Part shown: in pieces, positions 39,501-52,400 of the stretch
Position numbering within the stretch: the stretch's first letter is position 1
Layout: each line of letters opens with the position of its first letter
Assembly: GCA_037903475.1 (NCBI GenBank)
Contig: JBAJFG010000384.1
Span: 3,487,001 to 3,551,000, forward strand
Source of the DNA: Ancylostoma caninum
Taxonomy: Eukaryota; Nematoda; Chromadorea; Rhabditida; Ancylostomatidae
Reading direction: 5' to 3'
DNA: 64,000 bases
Program-made: the position numbers and the translations under genes
Notes under the pieces: generated by a model
Databases searched by the model: none
Seen by the model: the letters and a program-made list of their open reading frames with translations, nothing else
What the model was told of the DNA's origin: nothing

Positions 39501-42500
39501 AGATTCTTCTCCCTATGGACAATGCAATACCAGACACTTCCAAGAGGAGCTATGGGAAAATAGCAGTTCTCGTAATCAAACTAGTACCCCAAACACCATA
39601 TTCGCCTGATTCAGCACCAAACGACTACCACGTCTTCAAGTCGCTCCAATGCTTCCTTTAGTGGAAAAAAAATTCAAAGGCAGAGCCGACGTCAAAAGAG
39701 GAGTCAACGAATTTTTGAGCTCAAAATCTCCTGAATTCTTCGCCCGCGGGGTCGAGGACCTAACAAAACGATATTATATATGGCAATACGTGGTCGAACA
39801 CAATGGAGATTACAAGATCGATTGATAGTGAGCTCAAATGAACTTATTAGCAAAATTGCAACTTGTTGGATTTGTCTAATTACTTTTCGAACAACGTAAT
39901 ATAAACGCGAGGACAAAGCTTTATCAGTTTTTCTCTTAATTTTTGAACCATTTCCAAGCTCAGACTTCTCTTTCAGACATTTTGTGGATGAATTTTTTTT
40001 CGACTTTTCCCAAAATTCAGGCTGATGAAGAAACTCCGAAAACTGGAGGATTCGGGAGTTTTTAGATTCACAGAAGGCACCAAGAAGCGCAAAGAGCTCG
40101 AGATTCCAGCTTTGCGAATGAACAACGGCCTGTCAAAAAAGTGCGAGGCAAACGTGAGATAGCAGGAGAATTCAGCGTTCATAGAACTCTTCACTTAAAA
40201 CAAATCACACATACAGTCCAAGCAGTAAAACAAAAAAGACAGCTGTTTTGATCCAGGACTTTGTTTTTTTTTTGATGTTCTCCAAAAGCTTGCAGCTAAT
40301 ACGCCATCAGACGAAAATTGCGGCGCCTGTATCAATCTTAGTTGTAGCAATCAGCAGAACAACATCCAAGGGAGAAAAGCACAAGGTCAAATCAATACTC
40401 ACACTTGAATTGTTAACATCTTTTAATCAGCAACCTCATGGCTCCCCTAGCAATGGGCGTTTCTTGATGGCCGATGATAAGTCGTAATAATGATCAAGCA
40501 AATTCGAATAGATAAGGGATGTGATAAGGTGAGCGAAACCAAGAGCATTGACAACATCTGAATAAGAAAGTACTCACGGAACGCTCGCAAATCGCACGAG
40601 ACCTTCTTCGTAGATATAAATCCGCAGCGGCTCTAGAGATGGCACATAGGCGTAAAGGCGAAGGTCGAACTTAGCACCGTTGATTGTCAGTGGTCGATCC
40701 ACGTAGCTAAACAACTAAGCTGAAACTCCGTCCAAGCAAATGCAAATACAAGGAATTTCAAATCTCGAATCGTGTTTTTCTTCAGTTCAGCTAGCCCGAA
40801 CGAAAGTGGCACACAAGTCCGAGAAAGAGCGCCGTGAAGCAGCGCTTCGAATTGGGTGAAGAATAATCAACTGGACAAAACTAACTGTTGTGCGACCAAT
40901 TGCGTTTTTTCTGGAATCTCCTTAACTTTGCGAGTTACGCTGATACCCGTTCCACGTGCACTTGCAGGCTGGAAAACACACTATAATGTTCAGGGAATCA
41001 AAAAAAAGACAACGGACAAAAGCAAGTGTTCTTGAGTTAGCACTGGGCGATCTCAGACAGGAAAATGTGTAAGAGCTTATACGATTGCATTAACGCAAGC
41101 GCTGGTAAGCTAATCACAACAACAAACAGCGGTTAGCATGTATTATTGGCTGTATGAAAGAATCGAGATTCGAGACCAGCAAAAATGCGTAATTACGTTT
41201 GCAAACCTATAATGCGAAACATGAATTTTCATAAACACGCATTAACCTACAAGCGAGGATAGATGAATTTTGCCATAAAAAAGATGTTGCACTTTATTAG
41301 ATAATCTCGGAACTTCGGTTGACGAAAACGGAGAAGATGCAGCCCCGGCTCTCATTATTGGTAAACCTGAAATCGCATCGAGAATACTCACGAATTTTGG
41401 CTACGACTGAACAAATTTCCCTTAGCTTTACCAAAAAGTTGACCATTTGTGGTCAAAAAGCTATTCAGATATAATAATTACATACCGATCAACCAAAGAA
41501 ATTGGGAAGCGAGACAACAACACATCACGTCTATGTAAATATTGTTTTTTTTTTTCGTCCAATGATGTAGAGCAAGCGGTAACTTACCGGTTTGATGATA
41601 ACATGATTAGCTGGGGACGCAGCCAGGTAGTTCCGCATGTGGTCGTAGTCCTTCGGCAGCAGATACGTCTTTGGCATTATGTCGTACACGTGCTCTCCCA
41701 AACGACGCTGCTGCTTTTCGATGTGCATCCACAAGCGATCTTTCCGCCCAATGTGAAAAGCGCCTGGGTAGTGATTGACCTGGAAATGACGTCATCAGAA
41801 AACAAATGGTTAAAAACGGGGAGAAAAACTACCTTCTGATGTGGCTTCAATGTTCGATACTGGCTGCTCTTCAGATGTCTTCCCCAATATCCAATGTAGA
41901 ACAACGACTCATCAACGATCTGAAGTTAAATTGGAAACAAAATAGACAAGTCTTAACAGCGCAGGGAAGAAATGTTGAGAAATAAGAAGTGGAAAGGTGA
42001 AACATACTGTGAAATGGCTGGCAGCAAGGCAGTGGCGCATCACGATTGGCAGAAGGCTGTTGTGGCACCAAGTCAAGCGATTTGTGATCTTTTTGTTCGG
42101 TTTCGACACTAAAACCATGGAAGATGATAATGTTCAAGAGAGTACGCAATGCGGAGGTTGTATCTCCAGGTCATTTTTAGAATTCGCAATGTATGTATGC
42201 TTTTATTGTTTTTTAAATAAAAAGCTAAGCAGTTTTTCAAAGAACAGAACTAATTGAAGAGTTTCTACCAGCAAAAAGATGGTAATGCTATATCCATAAG
42301 AATGTACCCATGTTAATACTTGCTATAATGCTGAAATGATGTATAATAGTTTGACTAGCTTTAGGCAAGGCTTTATAGAAATGATTAATTGTACTCAGTA
42401 CTTGCCGCTATCCTCTCTTAACCACTCATTCTTTTCTACACGTACGTACTTCTTCTCCGACAAGTCGATGCTAATGTTTTTTTTAGTACAGCTTTCCGCC

Positions 42501-45312
42501 CTAACCACGTCAGCCCACGTCATGCGTACAGCCCTCAGAGAATGTTGTACCCATTTTGTCGCATATGCGGTGATCCAGAGTAATGTCTTAATGCCTGGCG
42601 CTACACCCTTCTACCTATACTACTGCAGCACTGATTCGAGCAGTAGTGCACTTCGATATTCAATTCTGTGCTAACGCCCACCCTATAACACCACTAAAAC
42701 AGTGACACAGATAAGACTGCCTGTCTTGGGGATTTGGGTAGCGGCAGGACTCGCATGCTAGATTTTGAGCAACAATGCAAATCCGATTTCCGTGCGGCAT
42801 GCACATAACAATGTAAAATTTCCATCCAACCATGGTAAACCAGTCAAAAGTACAAAAGGTTCAAAGAAGGCGCACCCTCACAAAACAGCCCCAATCAGGA
42901 CGGACTGAATGGAATTATTGGCACTGTATGTGAAGCAAATCGCATTGCCAATATAATATGATTCCGACTCAGCGCCAAACGAATGAATCTCGCCTGCAAA
43001 ACACCTTGCAAACGAAGGCTGAACATGGCTTTTGACACAGTATCCCACATTCAGTGATGTGCTTCAAATACTTCAAAACGGCGGCTGAACCGGTTTATCT
43101 AGACGAAATCCGTAGTAATTTACTGAACCAAATTGGTGTGGCAAGCAGTGTATCACAGCTAATCTTCTCGATCGGATAGAACAAGACTGCTAGGAGCAAA
43201 GTGTTCAACCCTTTCAAAAACGGGGCTTTCATCATTTTGGCTTGTGGTGCACACCGTTAAAATCAGCGCGACGATAGAGCTCAGGATCTAATATTATCCC
43301 AGATAAGAAAGAACAGTCAGATTTAGGAATTTCTTCGTATGCATTGCAAAGTGAACCAATCAAGCACACATAGAAACAGCATGAGGGTCAATTCTACACA
43401 CAGTAGCTCTTTCGAAACATTGCGGTGACCCAGTTGGTTACATGCCGGTTCCCCTGCAGATTCATGCGACACTTCTTTGTGACTTGGTCGGCGCATTGAA
43501 AGCTGGTCAAAACACACACAAAAAAATTGGAAAGCATGGATTTCCTAAGTGACGCTGAAAGAAATTATGCAACACAGAGGGTTTCAAAAAGAAACACACA
43601 AAGGACAACCCCGAGCTGGTTGGTTTTGTTCTGACAGCATAAAATTAAAATGTGTTAAGGTCCTCTGAAAATTTGCAATTTTTTTCTAGCCTTTTCCTTG
43701 AACTAGTGTTACTCGATGCATGGAATTTTCTATTGCAGCTGCACACCTAGTACTGGACAGTTCTGCAGCTACTTTAGCAGCAACGGTGCAAGGTATTAGG
43801 CTTACCACACTCATTCCCAATTGCTGAGAAGCCTACCATTCTGTTATAATACTAACAGAGCGGCTAGCACGGGGAGATGTGGCGCCTATATGTTTAAAAA
43901 AACTATAACAAGGGTATGGAAATATAACTAATGACTCGAACGGAGCCAGCTTTTCGATTCATCTGGGCATGGAGCCCATACAGCAGCGCAAACCTATTCG
44001 TCCATGTTCATGTCTCGGACATGAGCCAAGCACCAACAGGTGTGCTACCAACACATCAGGAGGTGTCCTACCTTGATCTGCTCCATTTCTTTCGCTCAGA
44101 ACTATGGATGCGATCGTTTAGCATGGATTCTTTCGGACTACCATGAAATTTCTTCACATATCACATGTGTTAGTATCCATTATTTCTCTTGAGAGCTGCT
44201 CAGTCTCCGTTGCTGGTGCCAACTGCGATAGCTATACATAGTGTTCCTTAATGTGACTCCCCTCTTCCACGTACAAAGCAATAAAGGAATTGCTAAGAAT
44301 TATCTAACAGGCATAGCCTTTTTTACTTGTACTTTCTTACAGAATCTAATTTTCCAACGGAGAACATATATTATACACATCCGTTTTCCCAATTTTCCTT
44401 ACAATAAGCGGAAGACTTCAGCAAGATATAGAACGCCGCCAGAACGGCTCGGCCCACTTTACCCTCCAACCATGGAATTTCCCCTCAGAACATAAAGCCG
44501 GTACACACATTCAGCATGACCTAAGCTCAGTGAGAGTGCGCACAGCTGACGTTCGTAGCACCTCAGCGATGACGTAACTAGAACCTTGACTGCCAACTGT
44601 TTCAACAACAGCCCACGTCAGGCGACTCACATTGTCAATTCCAGGAAATAAACGTCACAAACAATCGAAGCCGGACAAGCGACCGCGTCCCGGCTCAAGG
44701 TATAAGCAAGCAGAGCGTGGCAAGGCAGAGTGAGCATGCACATTCACATCGAAAACCGTGAGTCCCCTGGAGATTTCTCAAATTGCACGGAAGGTGTCCC
44801 TGAAGAGAATGAAAAATCTCCCGATATTTGTCTTTCAAAACGGGATCAAAACTCAAACTAGAGAGCCGACCGCAAAGAAATCTATATTCTCCTATTATTT
44901 TATGTTACAGCAGCATAGACGCTCCGTACAGACAAAGTTTTTAACAATAATGAGCGCAGAAAGAAATCCGTCTCCTAGAAGCACCCCTTGTTCAACTGCT
45001 ACCCGAGCGAGCCATTTCGCCTCACTGAGCCACTGAAAATAAGGCAAAATTTTCCGCATCTTACTCCAGCCTACCTTTGGTATTTTAGTTTACTGTTGAA
45101 AAATTTTTCAGTGTCCTTATTGTTAGAAAAAAAAGCACCTCTGGTAAAAGCGAACCTTTCGTTCCCTTCGTGTAGAATCGTATCGTGGGCGGAATCCCGG
45201 TAAAGAGACTCGCCCTGAGGAATGGTTGTGGCTGTTGAGCGCTGCTCGTGCGACTGTGACCACCACCTGCCTTTGAAAGACAGCTCGACACGAGGTCCGT
45301 CAACCCGCACAT
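36594..45312 (-). CDS. ttll-4: TTLL-family tubulin polyglutamylase, ttll-4-like, complete
   Basis: Fourteen exons, all in phase: 45156-45312, 42008-42108, 41833-41919, 41588-41779, 40886-40968, 40578-40706, 38402-38549, 38228-38337, 38056-38125, 37834-37940, 37657-37729, 36952-37057, 36825-36891 and 36594-36744. They give 526 aa plus TAG. Members ligate glutamate chains onto tubulin tails using an ATP-grasp fold. Motifs: GIPPTIRFY (39-47), YIGYWGRHL (about 94), [17 protein letters not shown] (116-132), [10 protein letters not shown] (178-187, ATP lysine), KFDLRLY (219-225), MHLTNYSIN (263-271), [20 protein letters not shown] (340-359) and VNISPS (360-365; D346, E359 and N361 fit the metal site). 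The post-catalytic region ends in [10 protein letters not shown] and [11 protein letters not shown], as in TTLL4/5. The length suits C. elegans TTLL-4 better than the longer TTLL-5; orthology is inferred. The start is the first ATG before GIPPTIRF with no acceptor needed. Intron 6 holds a dead mariner. Confidence 0.93.
38622..39897 (+). mobile_element. Mariner element with disrupted transposase
   Basis: Ends CTGTCCGAAAAATAATTAGA (38624) and the inverted TCTAATTACTTTTCGAACA (to 39893) are mariner-type terminal repeats, 1.28 kb apart, the usual mariner length. It lies in TTLL intron 6 (38550-40577), opposite to the gene. A 19-bp stretch CGAGGACCTAACAAAACGA occurs twice (39303 and 39753), pointing to an internal rearrangement. 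Confidence 0.85.
38840..39720 (+). pseudogene. Mariner transposase pseudogene
   Basis: Transposase motifs can be followed across several frames: a helix-turn-helix-like [13 protein letters not shown], a [13 protein letters not shown] catalytic block near 39250, [22 protein letters not shown] sequence near 39350, and [19 protein letters not shown] near 39590. Multiple stops and frameshifts separate them, so no protein can be made. It matches the DD34D mariner family by order and motif. Confidence 0.85.
43060..43290. repeat. Decayed fragment related to the 18292-18699 MITE
   Basis: TTCAACCCTTTCAAAAACGG and neighbouring blocks match the interior of the 18292-18699 element at perhaps 65-70%. No termini remain. 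It lies in the 3-kb first intron of the TTLL gene. Confidence 0.4.
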
Positions 45313-45598
45313 AGTCTGTTCATCTAAAATTTTGGATTACAGCTGTTCATAAAATAGCTCGTTGCCTGAGTTTTCGAGCTGAATACAAGGTAAAAAGACT
45401 GACGAGAGAATTTAGCGTACTAAACAGAACACTGCTCAGCTGTGCTCGGGTGAAAACACCTATTAGATCGCCCCTTTCTCATATTTTCCTTGACCCCGAT
45501 TCTTCTTTTGCTTACTTGATTTTCTTCAAAGGAACATCTCAGTTACGTGTGTACCACTCCCAGACACGTTTTGTTCTCTCCTTTGGCAGCTCCTTAAG

Positions 45599-45729
45599 CT
45601 ACATTTATAGTTCGCCGGAGTCCGATTCGGCCGGATAACAAAAGACACGCATTGATCTTTGTTATCCGACGATCGATACGTATCATTTATTATCCGACCG
45701 GATCGAGCTCCGACGTATTATAAATGTAG
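45599..45729. repeat. 131-bp inverted-repeat element
   Basis: CTACATTTATA at 45599 pairs with TATAAATGTAG ending 45729. Inside, GGCCGGATAAC and GTTATCCGAC motifs add further inverted symmetry. It is a short MITE-like element about 290 bp upstream of the TTLL start codon. Confidence 0.65.
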
Positions 45730-46327
45730 TTTTAGAGAGATATCGTCTACAGCAAATTTGGTTCTAGAATCGCTTCGCACCTATTATACTAAATTATTCT
45801 GACATAACATGAGCACGAGATTAAAATATAATAAGAAGGCAGTGAGTACAGTCACAAAGCTGTTATCGACGCAAGTTCTCTCCTAAAACTGCAGTGGGCA
45901 CATCAGTCCTATGAAAAATGACTTTTTATCTAATTTTCTATTCGCCCATTCACTATCTAAGGAAGTAAAGAATGTGATGAATCAAAGCTCAAAAGACCGC
46001 GATGCTCATGTTATAATGGGTTGAACAGCTGCGCATAAATGGACCAGCGAGCAAACATAAGCGGAATAAAACTCTCTGGATGAGGAACCCATGTAAAAAA
46101 AGTGGTAGGTAACAATACCAATACATTTCAAGAGCGATAGAGCTGTTGTTAAATTAATTTCTTCTGCCTTATAACTCATACGTTCTATTAGCATTCTCTT
46201 CCTATTGTAGACACTAATTTTCATAACAGTGACCAATATGTTTAGGTGCTTATGGACGCTCGTATTCCAGAACTTTAATAGACAACGCTAAATTACGAGG
46301 AGAGTGTTGGAAGCGGGTTTGAAAGGT

Positions 46328-46421
46328 AGGCTGCAAGTATGGCGAAAGTAAGACATTTACAAGGATTACAGAATAGGCTACAAGTATGGCGGAAGTAAGA
46401 CATTTACTAGGATTATAGAAT
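46328..46421. repeat. Two 47-bp tandem units
   Basis: Units 46328-46374 and 46375-46421 share AAGTATGGCG and AGTAAGACATTTAC, with four differences. Confidence 0.85.
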
Positions 46422-49400
46422 CTTCTGGCGGGCCATTTTATGGAAGCGAAAACATGCATTGTCTTAGCTGCTGACCGCTGTACACGTCGTTCATAACGAA
46501 GGAAGGATGAAAACAAAGCACCCACTTAACAGGATAGAAGGCAAGGATGTCGAATGTCCCCCTCCCCCAATCTGGAGAAATGGAGGAACGATAAACAAGG
46601 GCCAATTATCAATGAGAAAATTTCAAAAAAAAGTTCTACCAATCGAACCGTGCTGATTCATTGAGTATAGTGAAGCTGAACAAAAATAGAAAGAAGTGAA
46701 AAGTCAGCTGATGCGGCCAAAATCACGCAAAGCACAGTTGTGTTAAGTAGAACGGATAAGGGAAAGTGTTCTCAAATTTGTCTACAGGTCAACAAGGTAC
46801 CACGAGACGGAACATAATGGCAAAAATATGGTGGAAGTTGGAATAGTTGGAACACGAACCTCACTGATTTTTTAAGCTAAAGGAAAAGATGTCATTCTTA
46901 TAACTAAGGATTTCCAAAAACTTCTGTTTTCGGGACAGAACCTCGGGAAACCTGGAAGAGATTTTTACCTGCACCTTCGATCAGAGCAAAAACAGTACTT
47001 GTATCAACGCTTGATTCTCACTAATTCCACTACCTCTACTCTCTCAACCTTTTAACACCTGCTTTGTAATGCTTGCTGTTTATGTATTTTGGCAAGCAAC
47101 GTGTTTGTGCGTCTTCGAGCCTAACAAATTAGTGAACAAACAAGTAAATAAAAAATGATGGAGGATCAATAAAGACAGGACATGAGACATAAATTTGAAA
47201 CTGAAAGCTCTATACCGCTAGTACGCCACCTAGGAACGAAAAAATTTCTGAAAATGCTGCTAGTGAGATGCCGGGGGAATAACGTGAAAATTTTAGAATG
47301 GAGGCACCTTTGACTCTTTTCAAATAAAATCTTCTACCAAACTATGCCGGATTTCCCAGAACCCAAATGTTTTCAAGAGTGCAGGAGTGCAGGGACGGAC
47401 AACAGAAGGCAATAAGATGAATATCGGAAACAGCCAACATGAGGGCTTTTCGCTTCAACAAAAATGAGTAAATTTATCGGTAGGCGGAACCCTGAGACCG
47501 AAAAGCCGTCGACCATCACTGAAGCATTCAATACATATGAGCTACTAAAACCCTGAGGGGAGCGTTCTGATGTGCAAAATTTCAATTCACTGCTGTCTGA
47601 GGAGGTAACACATGGCAAAGGACATTCCGCAAATTTGCATACGCATTAACTTACGTGAAAACAAGCACTTGCCATCCACATGAGCTAAGACAGAACACAA
47701 AAGTGCAGGATGAAGGTTCTCTAAAGTACTATTCAGAACAGGATAATAAATACGTCGGTCATGGTAGACCATAGAGATGCTACAAAAAAGCGGTAACGAA
47801 AGATGGAGCAGAAGCGAATGAGGGTATAAACTCGCCTCACAACTCGTTGCACATAGATACCTGGCCTGTAAGGCGCAGCCCTCACTGCTTAAAATGTTTG
47901 GATTAAGCTGAATCCCTTCATCGTGTAGTGAAAAGGGAAGACATAAAACCCTCGAGTAGAGCTAATCCTAGCTTCGACGCCTCTTTAACTGGCTTTAAAT
48001 GCGGGGCTAAAGCTACTCTCTAGCCAGAACAAAACACTGCCACTGGACGCGCCAGTGCTCGCAACAGAATGAGGAATTAGGTAATGCGCTGAACGCTCGA
48101 TCTCGGCGCATTGGGAACGAATGAAAACATCTGCAACACCTCCATCTCACCCTCCCCCTCTTCACCTGAGCCCCTCCATCTGCGCATTTCCGAACATGAT
48201 GACTAACATTTCCAGGATTTAGTCAAAACATCCAGGTCTTCAATAACGCTAATCACTGTGCCTGACAATGGGGGTGGACAATTTTTCTACAATTTTGAAG
48301 AAATAACAAACGAGAGTGAGATTTCAAAAAGCTTCTTTTCAGATGGCAACAGTTTGTAGCCACAGCTCCCCATCAAAACAAGTGCACTTTCATGCACGAA
48401 AAACGTCCGTACAAACGGAGCATAGCTACAATGACAAGCAGTAAACCCTCACTGAAGCGCGACGATGCCGAGACGCAGGCGAGCAAACGAACAAATAATA
48501 CCACCCATCAACCCGAAGCCCATAATCCCCATTCGTTTGAGCAGTGAAGGTCGACGCAAACAGCCATCTTGCTGTCAGAAAAGAACACATGAAGATGCGC
48601 ACTGGACTTGCATAGTGCAAATATAATGCATAGATGTTGACAGACTAAGATGCGATCAATAGAAGAGTGAAACGCCAAAGCGGCACTGCTAAAGTGCCAC
48701 GGGCACTTTGTGGGGGAGCTAACAAATAGGGCAGCAATTGCATGAAAAGCGGTTGGTTCTACGAGTTGGCAATGAGAGCGGGTGAACAGCGAGTAGCGTT
48801 TGATCCAGCACCCAAGCGAACAATGGAGAACTGCCAGTCAAAGCTGCTCTAGGCGGCTGTTAGTAGCGGCGGTGTTTGCGAGCCGAACAAGTAAGCCGTG
48901 TCCTCCGGTGAGCAAGCGCAATAAAGCGCAGCTGTTCCAATAACTCACGACGGCTATGATGACATATTAGCGGGGAAAGTGCTGGGGAAAAGCATTCTCA
49001 AGTGTTAGCGATCGAAAAAAGGTGTTCATGGACACAACTGTGTCATAGCTGTGCCATTGCTACGACTGAGTGGTAGAACATCGCTCACTCTGTGTGGGAA
49101 AACAACAGCCAGCAGTGTGAGAAGCTTGTGTAAAAATTCCTAGCGATTCAAGAATATTTTTCAATCCACTGCGGAAATATCGTATAAAGACAGCACGAAA
49201 CTTCTAATGGTCAATAACTTCTGAAACTTTTAATAGTTAAAGAAGTAAGAGAAAATTAATCCGGCCTAATCTTAAAGCTTGTGCTGAAAACTTCTTAGGC
49301 ACCAAAAATCATTTATTCCATCAATTCCATGTATTCAAAAAGATGTGTAGGTTACAGTACAGAAAACATGAGTTCAGCGATGAGAATTTCCAGCAGTTCG

Positions 49401-52400
49401 AATTGCTAGAAAATATTATTCTTCATAGTTAGAAAATATAATGAAAGGAAATGAATAAGTAAATTCTTTTCCAGAAAAGTGCAAATTTCTCCTCAAAGAC
49501 GAGACTCACGAAATTATCATTAAAAAATTATTATTATCACCAAGAAAAAAGAGAAAGCTCGGGTAAATTTAATCAGAGTATCAAAAGGGAACGGAATTTA
49601 CCGATAGATGAAACAAAATCAAACAAGTGCTTCAAAGCAGGCACAAATTCCCCTCCCAGAACAAAATAAGATCCTGAAGTGTGAGGTAGAGAAGTCAAAG
49701 ATCTGGGAACATAGGAAATCACTTTTGACAGGATTAATCACCGTGGATGAAGAAATTCATTGCTGATTTCGTCACAACTCTAACTATTAAGTCTTAGCAC
49801 GAGGATATGATAAAAATGGACCTTAATATGAAATTTGAGTAGCCTACACAATGAGTAGCGTAGCACAAAAAAAGGTTGCAAAATGTTAATGTTAAATGGT
49901 AATGCGTTCAAAAAGAATAAGAAGTGTGAAAATTTGACAAAATATGGAATGGAGGGAAAAGAGCACCAATAGTAGTAGAGTGCAGAATTCTTGCCTTATT
50001 CTCGAGGGCGAATAAAACTGACAACAAAATTTTACTGTTTCGTTAAACGAAACAAAATTCCTCACACATCACTTATCACGCACATTGAGCAGGGCATTAC
50101 ATGAGGAAGCGCATGAAAATATGACAAAAAAGCATTTCTGCATAGTGTTATGGAAGCATAGCATTATGCACTCTCACCCGAGGCACTAACTTATCGCAGT
50201 CAAAGACCCGGCCCGGAGGACTCGGTCGATTGGAAGATACTCAAAATGCCAGCACCAGCACAATGGCTCCAGCTCCCTTTTTAAATGAATGCTACTTTGA
50301 ATGTGGAAAGCATAGCTGCTCTTCCTGTCAAATATATCCTCTACGCTCTAACCACCCTATTTCAGAAGTGCGAAGAAATATTATACAAGGCAACTAGATA
50401 GTAGAGAGAAATGCTAAGCTCGTTTACAAGCGTGGAAATCCTTTGCAGAGAAGATATTCTGAAAAGATATCAAAATCATGCTGGCAATCGATAGGAGAAG
50501 GAATATGTTGGATGATGTAGCAAAGAACAGACAACATGTACTAGTCCGTACGTCACAAGAGCATAGGAGCGTGAAATTACGCTGTATGAAAAATGACTGG
50601 ATCAACAGACTAGTACATTTGGTACAGATTATCACGCAATGGTGGTGGGCACAGCGTAGGCTCAAGCTCTGCCCTGGATGTTTTTCAAGACTACAGACTT
50701 GACTGGAGGCGAAGAGAGAGAGATTCAAAGGAATCGAAAATAGAGAAGAAACTGTAAGCACTTTCAACGATAAAGAGACAACAACTCAGTCCGAACTTTA
50801 GATTTAAAAAAAATATATTGAGTCACTGACATGGCCTCAGAAAAAATCGCAGAAATTTGACTACAAATCGAAATTCTAAGATTTAGAAAGTAGACCTAGC
50901 TCACCGCCAGAGTCGGAACATTTCAGTTTCCGGGAAAAAGCCCAAAAGTGCACATTCGGTTATTTTAAATTTGTTCTTCTCGCCGTCATCTTAAGAAAAA
51001 CTTCTCTTCATCTTTTACAGGCAGCACCTATCAGAACACATCTCCTGCAATAGCGGATGGGCTGCAGTTGAGTATAAAAGGTTAAGATACACAGCCGTTC
51101 ATATCAAACCCACACCTGAATTACCATATGAGAAGTCGAGGTTAAAATTTGGAACTAGTCAGAACAACTCCGACTGAAAGAGAGATAAGATGACGTTGTC
51201 GAGGTGTTCCCATACCTGAGCGCCTAATCCGCACTCTAGGATCGAATTTCAGCACTAATTCTGTACGCAACTGCTAGTGTTGATGTAGTGGAAAGGGAGA
51301 GGACAGGCTGCATGACATAGTATGGCGGCAGGAAGGAAACCCACCAAAAAACTTGATAAATAAAAACTTTTATACTAAAATAAGGACACAAATTTTTAAA
51401 GAATGTTAATTAATTGCATAAAAACAATGGGTTTAAAACTTTCAACTAGTTGCAAAGAGAGCTTCCCGGTATCCTGAAGTGAAGCGATATCACGTGAATT
51501 ATACCACTCAATACAACCACAAACCCTCGACTATAGACTAAGTAGTATCGACCGTGCAAATTTATGATGCACGGCGTTTCCATGCAGGCTAAGCACTGCT
51601 GTAGTTGCCATAGAGCGAGCAAATCCTTGATGGAAGAAGTGATCTTTCATGCTTTGCGAGAGCATTAGTAGAGTGGAGCAAGACTGATGTGCTCTCATTC
51701 TTATCTGCCTCCTATGTTATTTTCTACCACAGCCATGGGCACAACAAGCACAAAATAACGTTAGAACATACACATTGCAGTGCAATGTACAATACCGTTG
51801 GTAATTTCTGCGGTAATTTCTCACGTCTTTTTTTTCTTTTTTGAAAACACGTTGAAAGTGCGCAATCATTAAATTTCACTGCATTACTTTTTTTTACCAC
51901 AATTTTTACCACGCTTTTTCACTGAAATTCCAATCGGATTTAAATTATTGAATGAATTGCCCCCGTGTGATAGTGATAATGTTGCTTTTTTCTCAAGAGC
52001 TAAGAGTGAACCTTCGTCCTCAGGTCACACCGTTATAAAATTCATTTCACCCTGAGAAAAAAAAGCTACACAACTTGAAGAGCAGGTTCCAAAAATGTGC
52101 GCATCTAAGCGAGTAGAGTAAAGAGTAAAAAACACAAACTTTTGATTTTAAGACCATAACTTCTGTTAGGGTGGAAACAAGGCTCAAAAAAAGATAAGAA
52201 CTGTAGCCACTCATGCCAAGAGAAAGCCAACTTGAAATTTTTCCATTCAGCTGAATCATTTCTAAGAGGATTTTCATCCACCGGAGTCGAAATATATGAG
52301 TGGTGGTCGCCACAAATACTCACGAAAAGGCTTTTTCAAGCTGACTGCAGCAAATTCGACTCGTTTCCTTTAGTAGAAAGCGCTTTCAGGAATCACTGAA

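Noticed and set aside
47440..47480. VPPTDKF on the minus strand as the TTLL N-terminal exon
   Set aside because: It has no fitting donor phase. The exon at 45156-45312 with GIPPTIRFY joins perfectly to 42108.
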